Shown piece by piece: positions 9,290-15,871 of a stretch of DNA of 17,186 bases. The notes below the pieces were generated by a model. The model was not told where the DNA came from and searched no databases. It saw nothing but the letters and a program-made list of their open reading frames with translations. Location: positions 48,909 through 66,094 of the forward strand of contig DKLL01000049.1 of the NCBI GenBank assembly GCA_002455755.1, read 5' to 3'. A program made the position numbers and the translations under genes. The stretch comes from Acinetobacter sp. UBA6641 (GTDB lineage: Bacteria; Pseudomonadota; Gammaproteobacteria; Pseudomonadales; Moraxellaceae). How positions within the stretch are numbered: position 1 is the first letter of the stretch; every line of letters begins with the position of its first letter.

Positions 9290-10489
9290 TTATGAAGGGG
9301 AAGATACACGAGTGTGATAACGCATATCCAGAAATGCAAAAAAGGCAGCGCAAAGTACCAGACTCAATCCGGCCATACAGGTCATGTTCCAGCCCCCATG
9401 ATGCCATGAATAAACGCCGAGTGCCGAACCACATGCTCCACCAATGAAGTAAGAGGTCATGTAGATAGAATTAATGCGTGATTTGGCATCTGGACGCAAA
9501 CGGAAAATAATACTCTGATTACTGGTATGCACCACGGTCAAACCCAGGCTAATGATGCCGTAACCTAGCACATAGCCCCACAAAGCCTGTCCGCCAATAT
9601 AGAAAAACAGCCAGCTGATCATCAGCAGTGACAGACCAATCCATGTGAGGGCCAGGGTATGTCCCTGATCGGCTATCTTGCCAATTTTAGTGGTCGATAG
9701 AGCTCCAAATACGCCCACTAAAGTCACTACACCCATCAGTACATCTGATAAGTGAAAGGGCGCGGAACTGAGTAACACTGCAATGGTGGAGAACAGGGTA
9801 CTCATGGCAGCAAAAATAAAACCACCAATTAAAGCGCGTAATCCCAAACGTGGTTCCTGTTTTAGTAAAACCGCCATAGATTTAAAAATTTGCGCATAGC
9901 TCATTTTTGATATGGTGATGTGAGGCAGTTTGGCTTTGAGTAAAAAAGCCAAAATCAGCATTAGTACCCCACTGACTGCATAGATGAGTTTCCAGTTGAA
10001 CAGGTTGGAAAGTAAGCCTGCCAGACTGGTAGACAGCAGTAAACCGACTAACAGTCCGCTCATCAGGAAACCCACTACTTCACCGGTCTTTTCCGGCTTC
10101 ACCGCCATAGTCGCGAAGGGAATAAGGATCTGGGCAGCAACAGAAAACAGACCTGTAATTATGGTTCCCAGCCAAAGCATGGGTAAATTGACCGCGAAAG
10201 CACAAATGAATAGTCCAATTGCAGCCAAAAACATGAGCAGCGGAATGAATTTGGTTTTATTGACAATGTCACCCATTGGGACAATAAACAGCAATCCAAG
10301 AGCATAAGCCACCTGGGCAAAAGTCACCGTTAAAGCCACTTGTGATTCAGCCACATGAAAATATTGCTGGATGGAATGGATTAAAGGCTGGCAATAATAG
10401 TTGGCTCCCGCACATAGACCGCAGGCTATGGCCATCAGCCAGAGCAAAGATTTATCTTGGCTGATGTCGAGAGAATTCTTCATAACCAT
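9290..10489 (-). CDS. MFS transporter (drug/metabolite efflux type)
   Basis: An inner-membrane secondary transporter of 399 residues with about twelve hydrophobic segments. The loop between segments 2 and 3 carries a motif-A-like sequence VPMGDIVNKTKFI (G73, D74), and GLLVGLLLSTSLAGLL (145-160) fits the motif-C region of drug/proton antiporters. It resembles the DHA1-type permeases often annotated as arabinose efflux or YnfM-like; the substrate is not evident. Start choice: on the minus strand the sequence reads AAGGATGGTTATGAAG. The AAGGA Shine-Dalgarno abuts the first ATG (10489), whereas the second ATG (10483) has proper spacing, so translation probably begins at 10483 giving 397 residues (MKNSLDIS). 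It lies downstream of the EamA gene on the same strand, separated by about 180 bp with its own likely promoter, so the two may be transcribed separately. Confidence 0.85.
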   Translation of the reverse strand: MVMKNSLDISQDKSLLWLMAIACGLCAGANYYCQPLIHSIQQYFHVAESQVALTVTFAQVAYALGLLFIVPMGDIVNKTKFIPLLMFLAAIGLFICAFAVNLPMLWLGTIITGLFSVAAQILIPFATMAVKPEKTGEVVGFLMSGLLVGLLLSTSLAGLLSNLFNWKLIYAVSGVLMLILAFLLKAKLPHITISKMSYAQIFKSMAVLLKQEPRLGLRALIGGFIFAAMSTLFSTIAVLLSSAPFHLSDVLMGVVTLVGVFGALSTTKIGKIADQGHTLALTWIGLSLLMISWLFFYIGGQALWGYVLGYGIISLGLTVVHTSNQSIIFRLRPDAKSRINSIYMTSYFIGGACGSALGVYSWHHGGWNMTCMAGLSLVLCAAFFAFLDMRYHTRVSSPS

Positions 10490-10542
10490 CCTTGTTTTGT
10501 TTCAGCTAGGCAAAGTTTGCCGGTATTGCAATGTACATGCAA

Positions 10543-10548
10543 AGTATA
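10543..10548 (-). promoter_or_regulatory. Extended -10 promoter for the MFS gene
   Basis: On the minus strand TGCTATACT provides a TG-n-TATACT extended -10 element about 54 bp upstream of the first MFS ATG. No convincing -35 lies at 17 bp (a TTGTAC is present but 21 bp away). The expected transcript would start near 10535. Supported by motif only. Confidence 0.4.
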
Positions 10549-10608
10549 GCAAACCCTATCAGTCTGGACGTACAAATATAGGGCGACAGCAATCTCTATT
10601 CAGCATTC

Positions 10609-10639
10609 TGTGGCTATTTTAAAAGCCATATTTTTTAGT
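10609..10639. terminator. Possible hairpin between EamA and MFS genes
   Basis: On the plus strand TGGCT and AGCCA flank an ATTTTAAA loop (near 10611-10628), followed by TATTTTTTAG. The T run is on the plus strand, whereas the flanking genes run on the minus strand, so it does not look like a proper terminator for the EamA gene, although the stem would form in either transcript. Confidence 0.25.
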
Positions 10640-10671
10640 TTGCGGCAGACTTGGATCAGACCAGACGAAAA

Positions 10672-11598
10672 TTAATGTGAGAATTTCTTTTTAGCCAGAG
10701 TAATCATCATGACGCCAATGATATTGAGCATACAGCCCAGCCATTGAATGGCATTTAAATGCTCACCCAGAAAAATGGTGGCCAAGATAATGGTCAGAAT
10801 CGGACCAATCGAGGCAATCATGGCAGACTGTGCAGCACCCAGCCGGGCAATGCTTTGCGCCATCAGTACCGTCGGTAAAACCGTGACCAGAAGTCCTAAG
10901 GCAATACCGTACCCAATCACACTGACGGGGAGTTGGGTCAGTAACAGCAAAGGCTGCGGCGTGGCAATCATGTAATGGGTTAAGGTGCCTATACAGGCAA
11001 TACTCAGCGCCAAACCGGTAAAGTTCCATGAACCAAAACGTTGAATCAGTCGTGGGGTAAGCAATAAATATCCAGCAAAACATACTGCACTGGCAAAGAC
11101 CAGACTTGCTCCCAGCCAGAAATGACCTTCATGCGAGACATTGCCTTGTTCTTGCAACATCACAATGACCGTACCGCCGTAACTTAAGGCGATGGCTAGC
11201 ATACTTTTCAGGCTAAGGTTGTGCTTGTAAATAACACTGGAAGCCAAAACGGTCAGGGTAGGATAAAGAAATAAAATAATCCGTTCCAAGGATGCACTGA
11301 TATACATCAGACCTGCAAAATCCAGCCAGCTTGAAAAGTAGTAACCGATCAGCCCGGCAAAAATCAATAGAGCCCAGTCTTTCGCTGTCATTTCTTTATT
11401 GTGATGACGGTTGAACCAGCACAGCAGCAAAAAAAACGGTAAGGCGCTGGCCATGCGCAAAGCCATTAGCACCGTGCCATCGACCAGGGGTGACAGGGCA
11501 TAAGTCTGCTTAATAAAAATGGCTTTGGTACTAAACAGGAAAGCAGCACAGATCGCAAATAATGAACCTAATTGTGTTTTGCTTAGACTCAGCTTCAT
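10672..11598 (-). CDS. EamA/DMT-family transporter
   Basis: A 308-residue inner-membrane protein with about ten hydrophobic segments arranged as two EamA repeats (roughly residues 10-147 and 160-302). Repeat 1 ends with SLERIILFLYPTLTVLAS (103-120) and repeat 2 with AAQSAMIASIGPILTIILAT followed by FLGEHLNAIQWLG, both standard for the drug/metabolite transporter superfamily. Such proteins export amino acids, nucleobases or other metabolites; the substrate here cannot be inferred. The C-terminus is basic (AKKKFSH). Translation starts at ATG 11598 with only a weak ribosome-binding site. A good sigma-70 promoter lies about 50 bp upstream. It is the first of two minus-strand transporter genes; no regulator gene is adjacent. 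Confidence 0.88.
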   Translation of the reverse strand: MKLSLSKTQLGSLFAICAAFLFSTKAIFIKQTYALSPLVDGTVLMALRMASALPFFLLLCWFNRHHNKEMTAKDWALLIFAGLIGYYFSSWLDFAGLMYISASLERIILFLYPTLTVLASSVIYKHNLSLKSMLAIALSYGGTVIVMLQEQGNVSHEGHFWLGASLVFASAVCFAGYLLLTPRLIQRFGSWNFTGLALSIACIGTLTHYMIATPQPLLLLTQLPVSVIGYGIALGLLVTVLPTVLMAQSIARLGAAQSAMIASIGPILTIILATIFLGEHLNAIQWLGCMLNIIGVMMITLAKKKFSH

Positions 11599-11648
11599 TT
11601 TATCTACTTTATTCAGGCTTCTGATCTGAACAATCAGGAAAAACGTGA

Positions 11649-11677
11649 ATTATAGAGTTTTTAGTTCTGAAGGTTAA
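11649..11677 (-). promoter_or_regulatory. Sigma-70 promoter for the EamA transporter gene
   Basis: On the minus strand a perfect TATAAT (-10, at 11654-11649) lies 17 bp after TTAACC (-35, 4 of 6 consensus matches, at 11677-11672). The spacing is optimal and the predicted transcript start near 11642 leaves a leader of about 44 nt before the ATG at 11598. Confidence 0.6.
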
Positions 11678-12525
11678 ATGCAAAAATATGATGGCTATGA
11701 TTCCAATATGGAATGATTAAACGTCAGAAATCAGACTAATTGAGGTGAGTCGAAATCATTCTTGATCCATATCACTAATCCGGCGCATGGATATTGAGTA
11801 AATTATATTCAGATAATCCATGTTGAAGCTATGTATGAGCTCTAAGATTAAGATTTAATTGAATAAAAAGTCCTAAATGAACCTAAAAATCGGCTAGTTG
11901 CACTAAGTTGGTGCGAAAAATAGACAATTGACTGGGGGAGAGGTTAAAACATCATCAAGCGAAATGGTAATGAAAAAAATATTGTTCCATTTTTTTGTCC
12001 TATTAGACTTATGATGAATAAGCATGAAACATCAAAAAAAATATAAAAATGAGGAAAATAAGCATTTTTTATAGCAGTATAAATTTCCATTTTCAGGAAA
12101 AATAGCAACTGGTACGATTATCATTTTTTAATCTGAAAGAGCAGTCTAAATCTGTCAAATGAGTCAATTAGGTAAAGACAAACCTCTAAATTTAATAATT
12201 TTATAGATAAATCAGGCAGCTTTGCCATCTTATATAAAATCTTGTTCCCTAATTAAGCTTGTCAAAAAGATCAATCCTGTATTTTGAACTGCCATGCCAC
12301 CCCAGTTTCCTTTATTTAAATTGCATAATACTGTTGATTTTGAAACTCGCCTATAAAGTCAAACAGAACACTGCAAATGAAAGTCAAAGCCATAAATGAG
12401 GTATTGCACGATTATTTTTATGAATCATCAGTTCAAAATATGGGTATTTATTAAATAAATATTGGGTGGTAATTTAAAAAAGTTCAATTAGAATCCAAAA
12501 ATTCAACAAAAACGCATCCTGGGGG
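11678..12525. other. Long AT-rich intergenic region with no supported gene
   Basis: Between the divergent EamA and pntAA genes there is nearly 1 kb without an open frame that looks coding on either strand, and no tRNA or rRNA. Only weak structures are visible: ATCCAT/ATGGAT arms around 11766-11794 and GCAC/GTGC arms around 11898-11914. No direct repeats typical of CRISPR and no transposase remnant were seen. The pnt promoter must lie here, but I could not pick a convincing -35/-10 pair; TAGAAT near 12490 is one possible -10. A small RNA cannot be excluded. Confidence 0.55.
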
Positions 12526-12548
12526 AAACATTGCTTACCGCGATGTTT
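12526..12548 (+). promoter_or_regulatory. Hairpin in the pntAA leader
   Basis: AAACATTG (12526-12533) pairs with CGATGTTT (12541-12548) through eight base pairs, one of them G-U, around a 7-nt loop. It ends 30 bp before the pntAA ATG, just after a GGGGG run. There is no T run, so it is not a terminator; it may affect transcript stability or be an operator. Followed by a good ribosome-binding site GAGGA before the ATG at 12579. Confidence 0.35.
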
Positions 12549-12578
12549 ACTTAAGAAAAATTAGCTTGAGGAACGCTC

Positions 12579-13707
12579 ATGCAGATTGGAATCCCAACCG
12601 AAACTGTGGTCGGTGAAAATCGTGTGGCTGCAACGCCAGAAACAGTAAAGAAGTTGATCAGTGCTGGTCATACTGTAGTTATTGAACGTAGAGCAGGCGT
12701 AAAAGCCGCTTATATTGACAATGCTTATGAACAGGTCGGCGCCAAAATTACGGATGATGCCTATACTGGCAGTCAGATTATTTTGAAGGTTCGTGCCCCT
12801 CAAGGCGAAGAAATTCAAAAACTTGCGCCAAATACCGCAGTCATTGCGATGTTTGACCCGTATCGCAACACTGAACTTGATCAGTTTGCAGCGCAGCAGG
12901 TTTCTGCATTTGCATTAGAGCTTCTGCCTCGTACGCTTTCCCGTGCTCAAAACATGGACGTGTTGTCTTCTCAAGCTAACCTGGCCGGTTATAAGTCGGT
13001 ACTTTTAGCGGCAGCAGAATATCAACGCATGTTCCCAATGCTCATGACGGCTGCCGGTACGGTAAAACCCGCCCGTGTGGTCATCATGGGTGTAGGTGTT
13101 GCCGGTCTGCAAGCGATTGCGACTGCAAAACGTTTAGGTGCTGTGGTAGAAGCAACGGATTTACGTCCAACTGCACGTGACCAGGTCGAGTCGCTTGGCG
13201 GTAAATGGCTAGACGTTCCGATGTCTGATGAGAGAAAAACAAAAAGCTGCTGACGCTGCTAAAAATGGTTATGGATGGATGCCAGGTGAGCAATACATCA
13301 AAGACCAGGCGGTCATTGTCGACAAAGCGGTTTCCAATGCCGACATCGTGATCACCACTGCACTGTTGCCGGGTCGTGATGCACCGCGTTTAATTCGTGC
13401 CGAAACAGTTGCCAAAATGAAACCGGGTTCCATCATTCTGGATATGGCGGTGGAATCTGGCGGTAACGTGGAAGGTTCCAAGTGCGGTGAAAATGTCGTG
13501 ACGGATAATGGCGTGACCATTTTGGGTATTCCAAATATTCCTTCTACAGTTGCGACAGAAGCTTCAGCATTGTATGCACGTAACGTCTTTAATTTCCTTG
13601 ATACCCTGTTTGATGCAGAGAAAAACTTTGTGATCAATCCGGAAGAGGAAATTCAAAAAGCCCTTCTGGTAACTCATGGCGGTCAAGTGCTGCTGAAGCG
13701 TGGTTAA
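12579..13707 (+). pseudogene. pntAA: NAD(P) transhydrogenase subunit alpha part 1 (PntAA), frameshifted
   Basis: Encodes domain I, the cytoplasmic NAD(H)-binding part of proton-translocating transhydrogenase, which exchanges hydride between NADH and NADP+. The start MQIGIPTE with GAGGA upstream is canonical. Visible hallmarks are RVAATPETV (15-23), the RQD loop SRAQNMD (121-127), SSQANLAGY (130-138) and the dinucleotide motif GVGVAG (171-176). The frame beginning at 12579 runs to a TGA at 13251-13253 after 224 codons. The rest of the protein (KQKAADAAKNGYGWMPGE onward) continues in the +1 frame to the TAA at 13705-13707. Removing one base at 13232 or 13233 restores MSDEEKQKAADAA and a 375-residue protein of normal length, so the lesion is a one-base insertion. 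It is either a true loss of function or a sequence error. The 3' part has an ATG at 13228 but no ribosome-binding site. pntAB follows 11 bp later. Confidence 0.9.
13232..13233 (+). other. One-base insertion that breaks pntAA
   Basis: The read GATGAGAGAAAAACAAAAAG gives DERKTKS then a stop. Deleting either the G at 13232 or the A at 13233 gives GAT GAA/GAG GAA AAA CAA AAA, that is DEEKQK, matching the continuing frame. It lies just before two A5 runs, a region prone to indel errors. Confidence 0.85.
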
Positions 13708-13718
13708 GGAGAGAGATC

Positions 13719-14042
13719 ATGGTTGAAACGATTACAATTTTCGTCCTTGCCATCTTCGTAGGTTACTACGTGGTTTGGGGCGTAACACCTGCTTTACATA
13801 CGCCACTGATGGCTGTAACCAATGCATTGTCTTCGATCATTATCGTTGGTGCAATGATTCAAACTGTAGGCTTGCCAGTGATTGGTGTCGATGCCAACGT
13901 GGCTTTTCAAAGCGTAAACATCGTGAGCATTTTAGGCGCGGTTGCAGTGTTCCTGGCAAGTATCAACATTTTCGGTGGTTTTGCCGTGACTGCACGTATG
14001 CTTGAAATGTTTAAGCCAAAGCAAAAGAAAAAAGAGGGCTAA
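13719..14042 (+). CDS. pntAB: NAD(P) transhydrogenase subunit alpha part 2 (PntAB)
   Basis: A 107-residue membrane protein forming part of domain II, the proton channel of the transhydrogenase, together with PntB. It has about three hydrophobic segments: residues 5-22, 36-53 and 66-90. The family motifs [19 protein letters not shown] (27-45) and [17 protein letters not shown] (82-98) are clear. The C-terminus is a lysine-rich tail (KPKQKKKEG) facing the cytoplasm. A strong ribosome-binding site AAGGAGAGAG lies 7 bp before the ATG and overlaps the pntAA stop, so this gene should be translated even if pntAA is interrupted. Separate PntAA and PntAB genes are usual in Acinetobacter, Pseudomonas and Rhodospirillum, whereas E. 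coli has a fused PntA. Confidence 0.95.
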   Translation: MVETITIFVLAIFVGYYVVWGVTPALHTPLMAVTNALSSIIIVGAMIQTVGLPVIGVDANVAFQSVNIVSILGAVAVFLASINIFGGFAVTARMLEMFKPKQKKKEG

Positions 14043-14045
14043 TCA

Positions 14046-15500
14046 ATGGAATTTATTCGAGAATATGCCAATTGGTTCTACTTGATCGGTGCCATTCTTT
14101 TTATCTTGACCCTGCGTGGCCTGTCAGGTCCTAAGACTGCAATTGCCGGTAACCGTTACGGTATGATTGCGTTGGCAATTGCCGTGATCACCACCTTCTT
14201 TGTCGCTGAGCATCCGGTAGTTTGGATGATTGTCGGTGCAATGGTTCTGGGGGCCGTTGTGGGTATTGCCCGTGCACGTACCGTTCCGATGACCCAGATG
14301 CCTGAAACTGTTGCTTTGATGCACTCGCTTGTTGGTTTGGCTGCGGTATTGATTGCCATTGCTGCAATTTTGCATAACAACCAGTTAACAGCATTATTTG
14401 CACAGAATGAAGCTGCATTAACCGCAGCCGGTGTTCAGCATGCCCATATGAGCAGCGTTCATTTATTTGAATTGTTCGTGGGTTGTTTCGTGGGTGCAAT
14501 CACTTTTACAGCATCTGTATTTGCTTACGGTAAACTGGCGGCCAAGAAATGGGCAAAAACCATTTCAGGTGGCTGGGTTAAGCCGGTACAGGCGATTATT
14601 TTCCTGGCAATGCTGGGTTGTGGTATCAACTTCTTTTTAACCGGCGACATGACATCGTTCTGGGCCATGACTGCACTTGCACTTGCATTTGGCTGGGTAT
14701 GGATTGCACCGGTCGGTGGCGGTGATATGCCAGTTGTGGTGTCACTGTTGAACTCATTCTCTGGCTGGGCAGCAGCAGGTATTGGTTTCACTTTAGAAAA
14801 CAATATGTTGATTGTTGCAGGTTCACTGGTCGGTTCTTCAGGTGCAATTCTGTCTTACATCATGTGTAAAGCCATGAACCGTTCTATCATCAACGTATTG
14901 TTTGGTGGCGCAATGGGTGGCGCAGCAGTGGCTTCTGGTGACAAGGGCGAACAGGTTCAGCGTAACCACCGTTCAGGTTCAGCAGATGATGCAGGCTTCC
15001 TGATGTCAAATGCAGACAGCGTGGTGATTGTTCCAGGTTATGGTATGGCTCAAGGCCGTGCGCAGAATGCAGTGAAAGAACTGTGTGAAATCCTGAAAGA
15101 ACAAGGTGTAAAAGTTCGTTTCGCGATTCACCCGGTTGCAGGACGTATGCCAGGTCACATGAACGTATTGCTTGCTGAAGCAGATGTGGCTTATGAAGAC
15201 ATTCTGGAAATGGATGAAATCAACTCTGACTTCCCGGCAACTGACGTAGTGTTAGTCATCGGTGCAAACGACGTAGTCAACCCTGCGGCAAAAGATGATC
15301 CGACTTCACCAATTTACGGCATGCCGATTCTGGAAGCGCATAAAGCACGTACTATTATGGTGATCAAGCGTTCTATGGCAACCGGTTATGCCGGTCTGGA
15401 CAATGACTTGTTCTATAATGAAAAAACCATGATGATTTTCGGTGATGCCAAAAAAGTTGTAGAAGACATGACTAAAGCCATTAACGGTGGCGGTCACTAA
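14046..15500 (+). CDS. pntB: NAD(P) transhydrogenase subunit beta (PntB)
   Basis: A 484-residue inner-membrane protein combining part of domain II (about nine helices, residues 1-275) with domain III, the cytoplasmic NADP(H)-binding unit (about 290-484). The proton-pathway histidine is H93 in VALMHSLVGLAA, corresponding to E. coli beta-His91. GGGDMPVVVSLLNSFSGWAA (224-243) includes N236, the likely equivalent of beta-Asn222. Domain III shows VPGYGMAQGRAQ (329-340), HPVAGRMPGHMNVLLAEAD (362-380), EMDEIN (388-393), VIGANDVVNPAA (404-415) and KRSMATGYAG (441-450). The GYGMA loop is followed by QGRAQ, whereas I recall AVAQAQ in E. coli and Pseudomonas. The gene starts 3 bp after pntAB with AGAGGG as ribosome-binding site. 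With an interrupted pntAA the complex would lack domain I and could not transfer hydride. Confidence 0.97.
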   Translation: MEFIREYANWFYLIGAILFILTLRGLSGPKTAIAGNRYGMIALAIAVITTFFVAEHPVVWMIVGAMVLGAVVGIARARTVPMTQMPETVALMHSLVGLAAVLIAIAAILHNNQLTALFAQNEAALTAAGVQHAHMSSVHLFELFVGCFVGAITFTASVFAYGKLAAKKWAKTISGGWVKPVQAIIFLAMLGCGINFFLTGDMTSFWAMTALALAFGWVWIAPVGGGDMPVVVSLLNSFSGWAAAGIGFTLENNMLIVAGSLVGSSGAILSYIMCKAMNRSIINVLFGGAMGGAAVASGDKGEQVQRNHRSGSADDAGFLMSNADSVVIVPGYGMAQGRAQNAVKELCEILKEQGVKVRFAIHPVAGRMPGHMNVLLAEADVAYEDILEMDEINSDFPATDVVLVIGANDVVNPAAKDDPTSPIYGMPILEAHKARTIMVIKRSMATGYAGLDNDLFYNEKTMMIFGDAKKVVEDMTKAINGGGH

Positions 15501-15516
15501 ATCCATGCTTCAAAAG

Positions 15517-15537
15517 TCCCTCTTTCATAAAGAGGGA
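15517..15537 (+). other. Hairpin downstream of pntB
   Basis: TCCCTCTTT (15517-15525) pairs perfectly with AAAGAGGGA (15529-15537) around a 3-nt CAT loop. It has no T run and precedes the real terminator by 13 bp. It may protect the 3' end of the processed pnt transcript. Confidence 0.55.
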
Positions 15538-15550
15538 TTAAGAAAGATTA

Positions 15551-15574
15551 AAACCACCTTTGGGTGGTTTTTTT
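15551..15574 (+). terminator. Rho-independent terminator of the pnt operon
   Basis: AAACCACC (15551-15558) pairs with GGTGGTTT (15563-15570) around a TTTG loop and runs into seven T residues (15568-15574). This is a textbook intrinsic terminator on the plus strand about 50 bp after the pntB stop. Confidence 0.9.
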
Positions 15575-15760
15575 AATTCCAGAATATATGACTTTTCAAC
15601 AATTAAATTGAAGAATAGAGCAAGGCACATTTTTATAAGGCTATGGTTTCTTGTTTTATTTGGTGCTGTCTGATCAAGCGATATTGCAGAAATGCTTTAT
15701 AAAATGGCAATTAACTGTTTATTTCTAAATAGGTATTGCTGATGAGGAATATTTTTAGAA

Positions 15761-15808
15761 CTTAAGTTGTGTTAAGACAGGCATTAGCCGGCCTTTTTAA
15801 ATAAAAAG
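15761..15808 (+). other. Cluster of small hairpins upstream of amt
   Basis: CTTAA/TTAAG (15761-15776), AGGC/GCCT followed by five T residues (15779-15798), and CTTTTT/AAAAAG (15793-15808) lie close together. The second resembles a weak terminator, possibly shielding amt from read-through. No open frame lies in 15575-15824. Confidence 0.3.
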
Positions 15809-15824
15809 AGAAATCTCGATAATC

Positions 15825-15841
15825 TGGCATTTCTTTTGCAT
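15825..15841 (+). promoter_or_regulatory. Sigma-54 (-24/-12) promoter of amt
   Basis: TGGCATTTCTTTTGCAT matches the RpoN consensus TGGCAC-N5-TTGCA, with GG at 15826-15827 and GC at 15838-15839 separated by exactly 10 bases. It predicts a transcript start near 15851, a leader of about 21 nt, and AGGGGG at 15859-15864 as ribosome-binding site before the ATG at 15872. This is established as the promoter type of nitrogen-controlled ammonium transporters, activated by NtrC. Confidence 0.85.
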
Positions 15842-15871
15842 TTTTGTGATTCAGTTTTAGGGGGACTGTTC

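Noticed and set aside
9984..10307. A 107-residue plus-strand open frame
   Set aside because: It is antisense to the MFS transporter, whose membrane segments and motif A are clear.
11599..12578. CRISPR array, tRNA or insertion-sequence remnant in the long gap
   Set aside because: No regularly spaced repeats, no cloverleaf, no paired terminal inverted repeats and no transposase-like frame were seen.
13230..13250. Programmed ribosomal frameshift in pntAA
   Set aside because: Restoring the frame needs a +1 shift; there is no canonical slippery heptamer and no clear stimulator, and pntAA is not a known recoded gene.
13228..13707. A separate short gene starting at ATG 13228
   Set aside because: Its protein is the exact continuation of PntAA and starts mid-domain without a ribosome-binding site; it is better explained as the 3' part of the frameshifted gene.
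14124..14803. Several open frames of 70-100 residues on the minus strand
   Set aside because: They are antisense shadows of pntB, low-complexity in composition, with no recognisable domains or ribosome-binding sites.
15625..15666. NtrC enhancer site upstream of amt
   Set aside because: Only isolated GCAC (15625) and TGGTGC (15661) half-sites are present, too far apart for a dyad.
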